NCBI GenBank assembly: GCA_963740605.1
Contig: CAVUFC010000022.1
Location: forward strand, 868,001-932,000
Source of the DNA: DASSUW01 sp963740605
GTDB lineage: Bacteria; Actinomycetota; Thermoleophilia; Solirubrobacterales; Solirubrobacteraceae
Reading direction: 5' to 3'
Length of the DNA stretch: 64,000 nt
How positions within the stretch are numbered: position 1 is the stretch's first letter; each line of letters begins with the position of its first letter. The position numbers and the translations under genes were made by a program. The notes below the pieces were generated by a model that ran no database searches, had not been told where the DNA came from, and saw nothing but the letters and a program-made list of their open reading frames with translations. Below, in pieces: positions 56,069 through 63,319 of the stretch.

Positions 56069-56389
56069 TCAGTCGACCTCCACTCGAATCACGCCGTCCT
56101 CGACAAGCACCGGGAAGGTGTCCACCGGGACATAGGCAGGCAGTGTCAGGGGCTTTCCGGTCCGCAGATCGAACAGCGAACCATGGCGCGGGCACTCGAC
56201 GGTGCACTCGTCCTCGTCGACGTCGCCCTCCATCAGATCCCCGTTGTCGTGCGAACAGCGATCTTCGATGGCGAGGATGTCGCCAGCGCAGTTCACGATG
56301 CCGATCTCCAGGTCCTCCCACGTGACGACGCGCTTGGCGCCGGGCGGGAGGTCGTCGATCGGGCAGATGTCCACAAAAGTCCGACTCAC
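56069..56389 (-). CDS. Rieske-type [2Fe-2S] ferredoxin, SUF-associated
   Basis: A 106-residue Rieske domain. The cluster ligands are 'EDRCSHDNGDLMEGD' (Cys, His) and 'ECPRHGSLFDLRTGKPLTLPA' (Cys, His), as in non-heme iron oxygenase ferredoxins that travel with actinobacterial suf operons. It is first in the Rieske-sufB-sufD unit and may shuttle electrons to the assembly machinery. The start is ATG 56389. No SufR-type repressor is in the window. Confidence 0.92.
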   Translation of the reverse strand: MSRTFVDICPIDDLPPGAKRVVTWEDLEIGIVNCAGDILAIEDRCSHDNGDLMEGDVDEDECTVECPRHGSLFDLRTGKPLTLPAYVPVDTFPVLVEDGVIRVEVD

Positions 56390-56498
56390 GGGGTCGGGTT
56401 TCAGTCTAGTACGCGCGGCCGGGGCACAGTCGGCGGGTGCTCGACGCCTGGACGTGGGAACCCGGCGCGCAGCGGTCGCGGAGCGGCGCGTGGGCTGG

Positions 56499-56715
56499 AT
56501 GAACGACGCCCGGAGCCACCTCGACCTCGCACCCTACGACGTCCGCCTCCCCGGCGGGTCGGCCACGCGCTGCGCGAGGCGATGCTCCGCTTCACCGTGG
56601 CCGACGACGCGGGCTCCCTCGGCTCCTTCAACCTCTCGCTCTCGGGCGAGATGAGCGCGTCCTGTTCCGGACCACGAGCGGCCGCACCGCGTTTCCGCTC
56701 GACCCGATTCCGCCG
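56499..56715 (+). pseudogene. frame-broken N-terminal region of ATP-grasp gene copy 2
   Basis: Three frames together spell the missing start of the ATP-grasp gene. ATG 56499 gives 'MNDARSHLDLAPYDV', then a one-base loss leads to 'GRVGHALREAMLRFTVADDAGSLGSFNLSLSG' (about 56560-56650), then a second one-base loss leads to 'DERVLFRTTSGRTAFPLDPIPPV', which joins the intact ORF. The blocks match the family N-terminus in order, so the gene was recently whole or the assembly has errors here. Confidence 0.65.
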
Positions 56716-57876
56716 GTGATCGCCCTTGCCGACTGGGAGCGGCTGGCCGCGGGCGCCGCCCAGCGCGCGCGTGCGCTGAACGCGTTCGTCGCCGACGCCT
56801 ACGGCGAGCGACGGATCGTGGCCGAGGGCGTCGTGCCCGCGCGGGTGATCGAGACGGCCGAGCACTACGAGCCGCGCCTGCGCGGCGTCGAGCCGCCGGG
56901 CGGCCAGTGGGTCGGCATCGCCGGGCTCGACCTCGTCCGCGCGGTCGATGGCGAGTTCCACGTGCTCGAGGACAACCTGATGACGCCGAGCGGCTTCGCC
57001 TACGCGGCGGCGGCGCGTGAAGCTGTCGTGGCCGCGCTCGACCCGGCGCCCGCGCCGGCCCCGCACGGCTACGGCGACCTCCCGCTGCTGCTCGCCGGCA
57101 CGTTGCGCGCCGCCGCCGCCCGGGAGCGCGAGCCCTACCTGGTCGTCCTCACCGACAGCCCCGAGAACCCCGCGTATTGGGAGCACGAGTGGGCCGCCGC
57201 CGCGCTCGGCGTGCCGCTCGTGCTGGCGGGCGACCTGCGCCTGGACGGCGACCGGCTGGTGCACGGCGCCCATGTCGTCGACGCGCTCTACCGCCGCGCC
57301 AACGACGACACGCTCGACACCGACGTGGGCCGGCTGCTCGCGCCGGCCGTGCTCGCCGGGACGCTCGGCGTCGTCAACGCGTTCGGCTGCGGCGTCGCGG
57401 ACGACAAGCTCGCGCACGCCTACGTCGAGGACATGGTGCGCTTCTATCTGGGCGATGAGCCGGCGCTGCGCTCGGTCCCGACGCTCGACCTCGGCTGTCC
57501 GGAACAGCTCGAGCGCGCGCTCGACACGTTCGCGGACCTGGTCATCAAGCCACGCGCGGGACACGGCGGCATCGGGGTGGTGGTGTGCCCGCATGCCGAC
57601 GCGGCCGACATCGCGGACGTGCGCAAACGCGTGCGGGATTCTCCCGCTGACTGGGTAGCTCAGCCCTTCGTGCAGCTTTCCTGGCACCCGACGCTGGTCG
57701 ACGGCGCGATCGCGAACCGTCATGTCGACCTGCGACCGTTCGTGTTCATGCAGGGAGCGGACGAGGCTGAGGTGCTGACCGGTGGGCTCACGCGCTTTGC
57801 CATGGACGAGGGCGCCGTGGTCGTCAACACCACGCAGAACGGCGGATTCAAAGACACGTGGGTGCTCGACCGCTGA
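56716..57876 (+). CDS. circularly permuted type 2 ATP-grasp protein (copy 2), N-terminus broken
   Basis: A 386-residue ORF from GTG 56716 with all core blocks of the CP_ATPgrasp_2 family: 'QRARALNAFVADAYGERRIV', 'IAGLDLVRAVDGEFHVLEDNLMTPSG', 'VNAFGCGVADDKLAHAYVEDMVRFYLGDEP', 'LVIKPRAGHGGIGVVV' and the ending 'TTQNGGFKDTWVLDR'. About 70 family residues before it are encoded but out of frame. Its 3' end overlaps the amidase gene by 19 bp, and it leads the amidase - AsnO - GCS2 run, so peptide- or amide-bond formation in that pathway is likely. If the shifts are real, activity may be lost. Confidence 0.82.
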   Translation: MIALADWERLAAGAAQRARALNAFVADAYGERRIVAEGVVPARVIETAEHYEPRLRGVEPPGGQWVGIAGLDLVRAVDGEFHVLEDNLMTPSGFAYAAAAREAVVAALDPAPAPAPHGYGDLPLLLAGTLRAAAAREREPYLVVLTDSPENPAYWEHEWAAAALGVPLVLAGDLRLDGDRLVHGAHVVDALYRRANDDTLDTDVGRLLAPAVLAGTLGVVNAFGCGVADDKLAHAYVEDMVRFYLGDEPALRSVPTLDLGCPEQLERALDTFADLVIKPRAGHGGIGVVVCPHADAADIADVRKRVRDSPADWVAQPFVQLSWHPTLVDGAIANRHVDLRPFVFMQGADEAEVLTGGLTRFAMDEGAVVVNTTQNGGFKDTWVLDR

Positions 57877-58622
57877 TCGGCATCACCACCTCGGAGATGC
57901 GCGTACCGCGGCGGACGAGCCCGGTGCCCGAGGGCGATCCGCCGCAGGCCGAGATGGCGCTCGGAATCGCCTATGCGCGCGCGGTCGAGGAGGCCGGCGG
58001 GATCCCGGTCGTCGTGCCGCCGCTCGCGACCGGCGCGATCGGCCCGCTCGTCGACCAGCTCGCGGGTATCTGCCTGTCCGGCGGCCCGGACCTCGACCCC
58101 GCCGCCTACGAGGCCGAGCCGGCCCCGGAGTTGGGCGCGGTCGAGCCGGCGCTCGACGCCTTCGAGCTCGCGGTCGCCCGCACCGCGGACCGGCTCGGGC
58201 TGCCGATCATCGGCATCTGCCGCGGCTGCCAGGCGCTCAACGTCGCCCGCGGCGGGACCCTGCATCAGCACGTGCCCGCCGTCACCGGCGGCTCGGTGAC
58301 GCACCGTCAGACCGAGTCGGGGCGCGTGACGACGCACACCGTCCGGATCGAGCACGGGTCGGAGCTGGCGGCCATCGTGGGCGACGGGGAGCTCGACGTG
58401 AACTCCTTCCATCACCAGGCGGTCGACCGGCTGGGCCGGGGGCTGCGCGCCGTGGCGTGGGCGCCCGACGGCGTGATCGAGGGCATCGAGGGCGCCGGCC
58501 CGACGCTGTACCTGGGCGTGCAGTGGCACGTCGAAACGCTGGTCGATCGGCAGCGCCACGCGGCGCTGTTCGACGCGCTCGTCGCCGCGGCGGCCCACGA
58601 GACCGCCCGACGGGCCGCTTAG
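57858..58622 (+). CDS. class I glutamine amidotransferase-like gamma-glutamyl hydrolase (PuuD type)
   Basis: A 254-residue Peptidase_C26 protein. 'PLIGITTSEMRVPRR' opens as in gamma-glutamyl-GABA hydrolases, 'GICLSGGPDLDPAAY' is the oxyanion strand, 'PIIGICRGCQALNVARGGTLHQ' contains the nucleophile Cys, and 'LYLGVQWHVE' supplies His and Glu. It cleaves gamma-glutamyl amides. In this cluster it could recycle or edit a gamma-glutamyl peptide. Start GTG 57858. Two bases separate it from the AsnO-type gene. Confidence 0.9.
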   Translation: MGARPLIGITTSEMRVPRRTSPVPEGDPPQAEMALGIAYARAVEEAGGIPVVVPPLATGAIGPLVDQLAGICLSGGPDLDPAAYEAEPAPELGAVEPALDAFELAVARTADRLGLPIIGICRGCQALNVARGGTLHQHVPAVTGGSVTHRQTESGRVTTHTVRIEHGSELAAIVGDGELDVNSFHHQAVDRLGRGLRAVAWAPDGVIEGIEGAGPTLYLGVQWHVETLVDRQRHAALFDALVAAAAHETARRAA

Positions 58623-58624
58623 CC

Positions 58625-60415
58625 GTGTGCGGCTTCGGCCTCGAGGTCCGCCCCGGAGGGCGCGCCGACCGCTCGGCGCTCGAGCGGATGGGCTCGGCGC
58701 TCGCCCCGCGCGGCCCCGACGGCGACGGCATCTGGCTCGACGGCGATGCCGGTCTCGTGCACCGGCGGCTCGCGATCATCGACCTGTCGGAACGCGGAGC
58801 GCAGCCGATGCGCGACGAAGCGCTGGGCCTCTCGGTCGCGTTCAACGGATGCATCTACAACCATCGCGAGCTGCGCCGCGAGCTCGAGCAGCTCGGCCAT
58901 ACGTTCGCCTCGACCAGCGACACCGAGGTGATCCTCAAAGCCTGGGCGCAGTGGGGCGAAGGGATGCTCGAGCGGTTCGCGGGCATGTTCGCGTTCTGCC
59001 TGCGCGAGGACGGTGGGCGCGTCGTCCTCGCGCGCGACCGGTTGGGCGTCAAGCCGCTGTACCTCGCGGACCTGCCCGACGGCGGGCTGCGGGCCGCGTC
59101 CTCGCTCCCGGCGCTGGTGCGCGCGGGGGGCGTGGACACGCGCGTCGACCCGGTGGCCCTGCACCACTACCTGAGCTGGCACTCGATCGTGCCCGCGCCG
59201 CGGACGATCCTGCGCGGCGTCGGGAAGCTGCCGCCGGCCACGGTGCTGGTCGTGGAGCCCGACGGCCGCCGCCGCGAGCGGCGGTATTGGGACCCCCCGT
59301 TCGCCCGCGATCCGGAGCGCGCCGCCTGGTCGGAGGCCGACTGGACCGACGCGGTGCGCGAGGCGCTGCGGGTCGCCGTGCGGCGGCGCATGGTGGCCGA
59401 CGTGCCGGTCGGGATCCTGCTGTCCGGCGGGCTCGACTCGTCGCTGATCGTCGCGCTGCTCGCCGAGCAGGGCCAGCACGGCCTGGCGACGTTCTCGATC
59501 GGGTTTCCCGACGCCGGCGGGCGCGAGGGGAACGAGTTCGAGTTCTCCGACATGGTGGCGCGCGACTTCGCGACCGACCACCACCAGATCAACGTCGCGC
59601 CCGAGCGCATCGTCGAGGCGCTGCCCGAGGCGATCGCCGCGATGAGCGAGCCGATGGTGTCCCACGACGCGGTCGCGTTCTGGCTGCTCTCGCAGGCCGT
59701 CGCCCGCGAGCGGAAGGTCGTGCAGTCCGGCCAGGGCGCCGACGAGGTGTTCGGCGGCTACTACTGGTATCCGCCTTTGCTCGAGGCATCGGGCGACGGC
59801 CTCGACACCTATGTGCGCGCGTTCTTCGACCGCGACCACGCGGGCATCTCAGCGCTCGTGAATCCGGAGTGGGCGCTCGACGAGGACCCCTCGCACGCGT
59901 TTGCCGCCGCGTGGTTCGCCCGCCCGGGGGCTGCCTCAGCGGTGGATCGCGGGCTGCGCATCGACGCCGAGGTGATGCTCGTCGACGACCCGGTCAAGCG
60001 CGTCGACAACATGACGATGGCGCACGGGCTGGAGGCGCGGACGCCGTTCCTGGACCACGAGCTGGTCGAGCTGGCGGCCACGTGCCCGCCCGAGCTCAAG
60101 CTCGCCGACGGCGGCAAGGGCATCCTCAAGCGCGCCGCCCGCGGCATCGTGCCCGACGCCGTGATCGACCGGCCCAAGGGCTACTTCCCGGTCCCCGCCC
60201 TGTCGCACCTCGAAGGCCCGGTGCTCGAGCTCGTCACCGACGCGCTGACCTCCGACGCGGCGCGGTCGCGAGGTTTATTCCCGACGAAGGTCGTGCGTGA
60301 GATGCTCGCTGAGCCAAATGTTCACAGAACGAACCTCGACGGGAGTACGCTCTGGCAGCTGGCGCTGCTTGAGCTGTGGCTGCAGCGTCACGTTCGACCG
60401 CCGGGCGATTCCTGA
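58625..60415 (+). CDS. N-acetylglutaminylglutamine-type amidotransferase (asparagine-synthase family)
   Basis: A 596-residue asparagine-synthase-like enzyme. GTG 58625 leaves Cys2 as the glutaminase nucleophile ('MCGFGLEVRPGGRAD'). 'LAPRGPDGDGIWLDG', 'HRRLAIIDLSERGAQPM' and 'AFNGCIYNHRELRREL' form the Ntn domain. The synthetase half has PP-loop 'GILLSGGLDSSLIVALLAEQGQHGLATFSIGF' (in pieces), 'SEPMVSHDAVAFWLLSQAVA' and 'VVQSGQGADEVFGGYYWYPPL'. Phrases such as 'HHYLSWHSIVPAPRTIL' and 'RRYWDPPFARDPERAAWS' are those of the NAGGN osmoprotectant amidotransferase group. It would amidate a glutamyl peptide carboxylate. Confidence 0.88.
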   Translation: MCGFGLEVRPGGRADRSALERMGSALAPRGPDGDGIWLDGDAGLVHRRLAIIDLSERGAQPMRDEALGLSVAFNGCIYNHRELRRELEQLGHTFASTSDTEVILKAWAQWGEGMLERFAGMFAFCLREDGGRVVLARDRLGVKPLYLADLPDGGLRAASSLPALVRAGGVDTRVDPVALHHYLSWHSIVPAPRTILRGVGKLPPATVLVVEPDGRRRERRYWDPPFARDPERAAWSEADWTDAVREALRVAVRRRMVADVPVGILLSGGLDSSLIVALLAEQGQHGLATFSIGFPDAGGREGNEFEFSDMVARDFATDHHQINVAPERIVEALPEAIAAMSEPMVSHDAVAFWLLSQAVARERKVVQSGQGADEVFGGYYWYPPLLEASGDGLDTYVRAFFDRDHAGISALVNPEWALDEDPSHAFAAAWFARPGAASAVDRGLRIDAEVMLVDDPVKRVDNMTMAHGLEARTPFLDHELVELAATCPPELKLADGGKGILKRAARGIVPDAVIDRPKGYFPVPALSHLEGPVLELVTDALTSDAARSRGLFPTKVVREMLAEPNVHRTNLDGSTLWQLALLELWLQRHVRPPGDS

Positions 60416-60477
60416 CCGCCACGGCTTAGCCGCCGGTACAAGGCGGGTAGGGCGTTCGCGGGGGAGGCTTTAGCCAG

Positions 60478-61650
60478 ATGTCAGAGGTAGGGACGCCAAT
60501 GTGGGCGCGCTGGAACGAGGATGCCGCCGCCAGGCCGTGGACGGTCGGCATCGAAGAGGAGGTCATGCTCGTGTCTCCGGACACGTGGCTGCCCGAGTCC
60601 CGCTGCGAGGACGTGCTCGCGGCGCTCCCCGACGCGGTCGCCGGCCACGCGCGCGCCGAGACCCATGGCTCGGCGCTCGAGATCGCGAGCGAGCCGCACG
60701 ACACGATCGGTGGCGCGGTCGCACAGATCGCGGAGCTGCGCTGGGCTCTGGCCGACACGATCGACGAGCTCGACCTCCGGGCCGCGGTCGCCGGCACGCA
60801 TCCGACCGCGCGCTGGGAGCACATGCAGGTGTCGCCGGGCGCGCGGTACCAATTCGTGCACCAGTCGATGCGCGAGCTCGCGCGCCGCGAGCCGACGTTC
60901 GGGCTGCACGTTCACGTCGGGGTCCCCGACCCCGAGGCGGCGGTCCGCGCGCTGAACGCGATGCGGCTGCACCTGCCGGTGCTGCTCGCGCTGTCGGGCA
61001 ACTCGCCGTACTGGCAGGGACGGGACTCCGGCCTGGCGTCCGCCCGCACGCCGGCATTCCAGACGTTCCCGCGCACCGGCGCGCCGCGGCGCTTCGACAG
61101 CTACGCCGATTACGTCGAGGCGATCGACCTGCTGATCCGCTGCGACGCGATCCCCGAGCCGACGTTCCTGTGGTGGGACGCCCGCCTGCAGCCGGCGTTC
61201 GGGACGCTCGAGGTGCGCGTGATGGACGCCCAGACGCGCGTGGAGGACACCGCGGCACTCGCCGCGCTCGTGCAGTGCCTCGTGCGGCTCGAGGCCGAGC
61301 GGCCCGCACCGCTGCTGAGCGCCGCCGAGGCCCAGGAGGTGGTGGGCGAGAACCGCTTCATCGCAGCGCGCGACGGCATGCACGCCGAGCTGATCGAGCC
61401 ACCCGCGCGTGTCCCGGTGAAGGACATCCTGCGGCGGCTCGTCGCCGAGTGCGAGCCGGTCGCGCGTGAGCTCGACTGCGCTGCAGAGCTGGCCGAGGCG
61501 CTGACCCTCGCAGAGTCACCCGGCGCCGAGCGCCAGCGCGCGGCCTGCTCACGTGCCGGATCGTGGGAGGGACTGGTCGAGGCGCTCACGCACGAGTTCA
61601 CGCCTCACGGCTTCAGCATCGGGCCGAGCGCCCGCGCGTCGAGCGCGTAG
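60478..61650 (+). CDS. GCS2/YbdK-type carboxylate-amine ligase
   Basis: A 390-residue member of glutamate-cysteine ligase family 2. 'WTVGIEEEVMLVSPDTWLP' holds the conserved GIEEE acidic motif. 'EIASEPHDTIGGAVAQIAEL', 'AGTHPTARWEHMQVSPGARY', 'FGLHVHVGVPDPEAAVRALN' and 'LLALSGNSPYWQGRDSGLASART' are family blocks that bind ATP/metal and glutamate. It joins the gamma- or alpha-carboxylate of an amino acid to an amine. In this cluster it could replace the missing dipeptide synthetase. Start ATG 60478. Its end overlaps a convergent protease gene by 46 bp. Confidence 0.9.
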   Translation: MSEVGTPMWARWNEDAAARPWTVGIEEEVMLVSPDTWLPESRCEDVLAALPDAVAGHARAETHGSALEIASEPHDTIGGAVAQIAELRWALADTIDELDLRAAVAGTHPTARWEHMQVSPGARYQFVHQSMRELARREPTFGLHVHVGVPDPEAAVRALNAMRLHLPVLLALSGNSPYWQGRDSGLASARTPAFQTFPRTGAPRRFDSYADYVEAIDLLIRCDAIPEPTFLWWDARLQPAFGTLEVRVMDAQTRVEDTAALAALVQCLVRLEAERPAPLLSAAEAQEVVGENRFIAARDGMHAELIEPPARVPVKDILRRLVAECEPVARELDCAAELAEALTLAESPGAERQRAACSRAGSWEGLVEALTHEFTPHGFSIGPSARASSA

Positions 61651-62159
61651 GCCAGCGCGTCGCGGTCCGACGCCTCGGCGAACACGACGCCGACGAGGCG
61701 CCCGCGATCGTCGACGACCGGCGCGCCGGAGTCGCCGGGCATCACGGCCGCCGCCAGCTCGAGCGCGGGGCGGTTCTGGCCGCTCACGCGCGCGGAGATC
61801 GTCCGGCGCACCGTCGCGCGCAGGGACTCCTCGCGCCCGGAGCGCAGGACATGCACCGTCACGCGATCGCCGGCCCGGGCGGCGGCGCCGCGCACAATGG
61901 AACCGGCGCCGCCGAACGCCAGCACGGCGACGTCGAGCCGCCGGTCGACCTGCAGCACCCGCGCGGGCCGATCGCCGACCCGCACGGGGCCGCCGTGGGC
62001 GAGCACGTGCGCGACGGTCATGGCGCGGCCGTCGCCGATGCCGAACGCAGTGGCGTCGGCATGCGGCACCCGGACCGCCTGCACCGATGGCGCCTCACCG
62101 CCTCCGCAGCCCGCGAGCACCGCGACGACGGGGATCACCAGGGCGGCGCGGCGGGTCAT
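61605..62159 (-). CDS. trypsin-like serine protease, lipoprotein
   Basis: A 184-residue exported protein. The lipobox 'AVLAGCGGG' puts the lipidated Cys at about 18. A compact chymotrypsin-like domain follows, with His in 'AMTVAHVLAHGG', Asp in 'DRRLDVAVLAF' and Ser in 'VMPGDSGAPVVDDRGRLVGVVF'. It is small for the family (no PDZ domain). Its ATG overlaps the lacI-type stop (ATGA), so it is translated with the regulator, an unusual pairing. Confidence 0.87.
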   Translation of the reverse strand: MTRRAALVIPVVAVLAGCGGGEAPSVQAVRVPHADATAFGIGDGRAMTVAHVLAHGGPVRVGDRPARVLQVDRRLDVAVLAFGGAGSIVRGAAARAGDRVTVHVLRSGREESLRATVRRTISARVSGQNRPALELAAAVMPGDSGAPVVDDRGRLVGVVFAEASDRDALAYALDARALGPMLKP

Positions 62160-63190
62160 CGCGGCGGCGCGCTGGTCGAGCGCACGACCAGGACCGGTTC
62201 GTGGAGGCGCACCGCGCGGGAGTCGCGCCCGTTCATGCGCTCGAGCAGGAGTGCCAGCGCTTCCCGGCCCATCTCGTGTCGCGGCTGGTTGACCGTGGTC
62301 AGCCGGATGTGGTTGAGGGCGGCGACGAACGTGTTGTCGTAGCCGACGACCGAGACGTCTCCGGGGATCTTCACGCCGCCCTGCTCGAGCCGGTCGATCA
62401 ACCCGACCGCGACCAGGTCGTTGGCGGCGAACACGGCGGTCGGCAGGTCGTCCGCGCTCAGCAGCTTCTCGGCCGCCGCCACGCCGGCCTGCTCGGTGAA
62501 GTCGCCGGGGATGACCGCGGCGAAGCGGCTCAGGCCGGCGTCGCTCATCGCCCGCAGATAGCCGCTGCGGCGCGGCGCCGAGCCGGCGCCCTGGCCGCCG
62601 TCGATGTGCACGATCCGCTCGTGACCGAGCCCGACGAGGTGCTCGATCACCTCGTGCGATCCCAACGCTTCGTCGGTCATCACACAGTCGATCTGGGTGC
62701 TGCGCACGCGCCGCCCGATCACGACGCAGGGCAGCGTGCCGACGTCGGCGGCGATCTCGCTGCCGTTGAGACGCGGCGAGACGAGGATCAGGCCGTCGGT
62801 CCGGTACTCGAGCAGCGCCTCGAGCATCGCGCGCTCGCGCTGCTGGCGCCGGCCCCCGGTGATGATCAGCAGCCGGTAGCCGATGTCGGAGGCGTACTCC
62901 TCGATGCCGTTGGCGATCTCCGCGAAGAACGGGTTGTGGAGGTCGTTGAGGAGGATCCCGACCGTGTTGGTGGTGTGGCTGGCGAGCTGCCGCGCGATCG
63001 CGTTCGGCCGGTAGCCGAGGCGCCGCGCGGTGGCGAGCACGAGCTCGCGCCGGTGCGGGCTGACCTTGTCGCTGCCGCGCATGACCAGCGACACGAGCGC
63101 GCGCGAGACCCCGGCCTCGCGAGCGACGTCCTCCATCGTCACGTACGCGCCGCGAGCCGACTTGCCCGGAGGCATCTCGCCCACCGACAT
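62156..63190 (-). CDS. LacI family transcriptional regulator
   Basis: A 344-residue repressor. The N-terminal HTH and hinge are 'TMEDVAREAGVSRALVSLVMRGSDKVSPHRRELVLATARRLGYRPNAIAR' (in pieces, about 16-65). The periplasmic-binding-like sensor follows: 'NTVGILLNDLHNPFFAEIANGIEE', 'DGLILVSPRL', 'RIVHIDGGQGAGSAPRRSGYLRAM', 'VFAANDLVAVGLIDRLEQGGVKIPGDVSVVGYDNTFVAA'. ATG 63190 places about 15 extra residues before the HTH, and an alternative start at the internal ATG before 'EDVAREAG' is possible. It is divergent from an IolE-like gene with operator-like sites between, so the effector is probably a sugar or inositol compound. Confidence 0.93.
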   Translation of the reverse strand: MSVGEMPPGKSARGAYVTMEDVAREAGVSRALVSLVMRGSDKVSPHRRELVLATARRLGYRPNAIARQLASHTTNTVGILLNDLHNPFFAEIANGIEEYASDIGYRLLIITGGRRQQRERAMLEALLEYRTDGLILVSPRLNGSEIAADVGTLPCVVIGRRVRSTQIDCVMTDEALGSHEVIEHLVGLGHERIVHIDGGQGAGSAPRRSGYLRAMSDAGLSRFAAVIPGDFTEQAGVAAAEKLLSADDLPTAVFAANDLVAVGLIDRLEQGGVKIPGDVSVVGYDNTFVAALNHIRLTTVNQPRHEMGREALALLLERMNGRDSRAVRLHEPVLVVRSTSAPPR

Positions 63191-63208
63191 GGCGAGGGAT
63201 TGTTCCAG

Positions 63209-63289
63209 TTAGAGCGCGCTAATGAAAGACTTGCATTAGAGCGCGACACCCGTTAGCGTCCCGCGGAAGGCGGATTTGGAGCGCTCTAA
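63209..63289. promoter_or_regulatory. three LacI-type operator-like sites and a promoter
   Basis: Site 1, TTAGAGCGCGCTAA (63209-63222), site 2, TTAGAGCGCGACAC (63236-63249), and site 3, TTGGAGCGCTCTAA (63276-63289), all approach the symmetric sequence TTAGAGCGCTCTAA with the central CG typical of LacI-family operators. TTGCAT (63231-63236) and TAGCGT (63254-63259) are spaced by 17 bp and could be the -35/-10 of the IolE-like gene. Site 2 sits in the spacer and site 3 downstream, suited to repression. Confidence 0.72.
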
Positions 63290-63319
63290 CACGCGTTCCG
63301 GAGAAGGAGTGAGCGAGCA

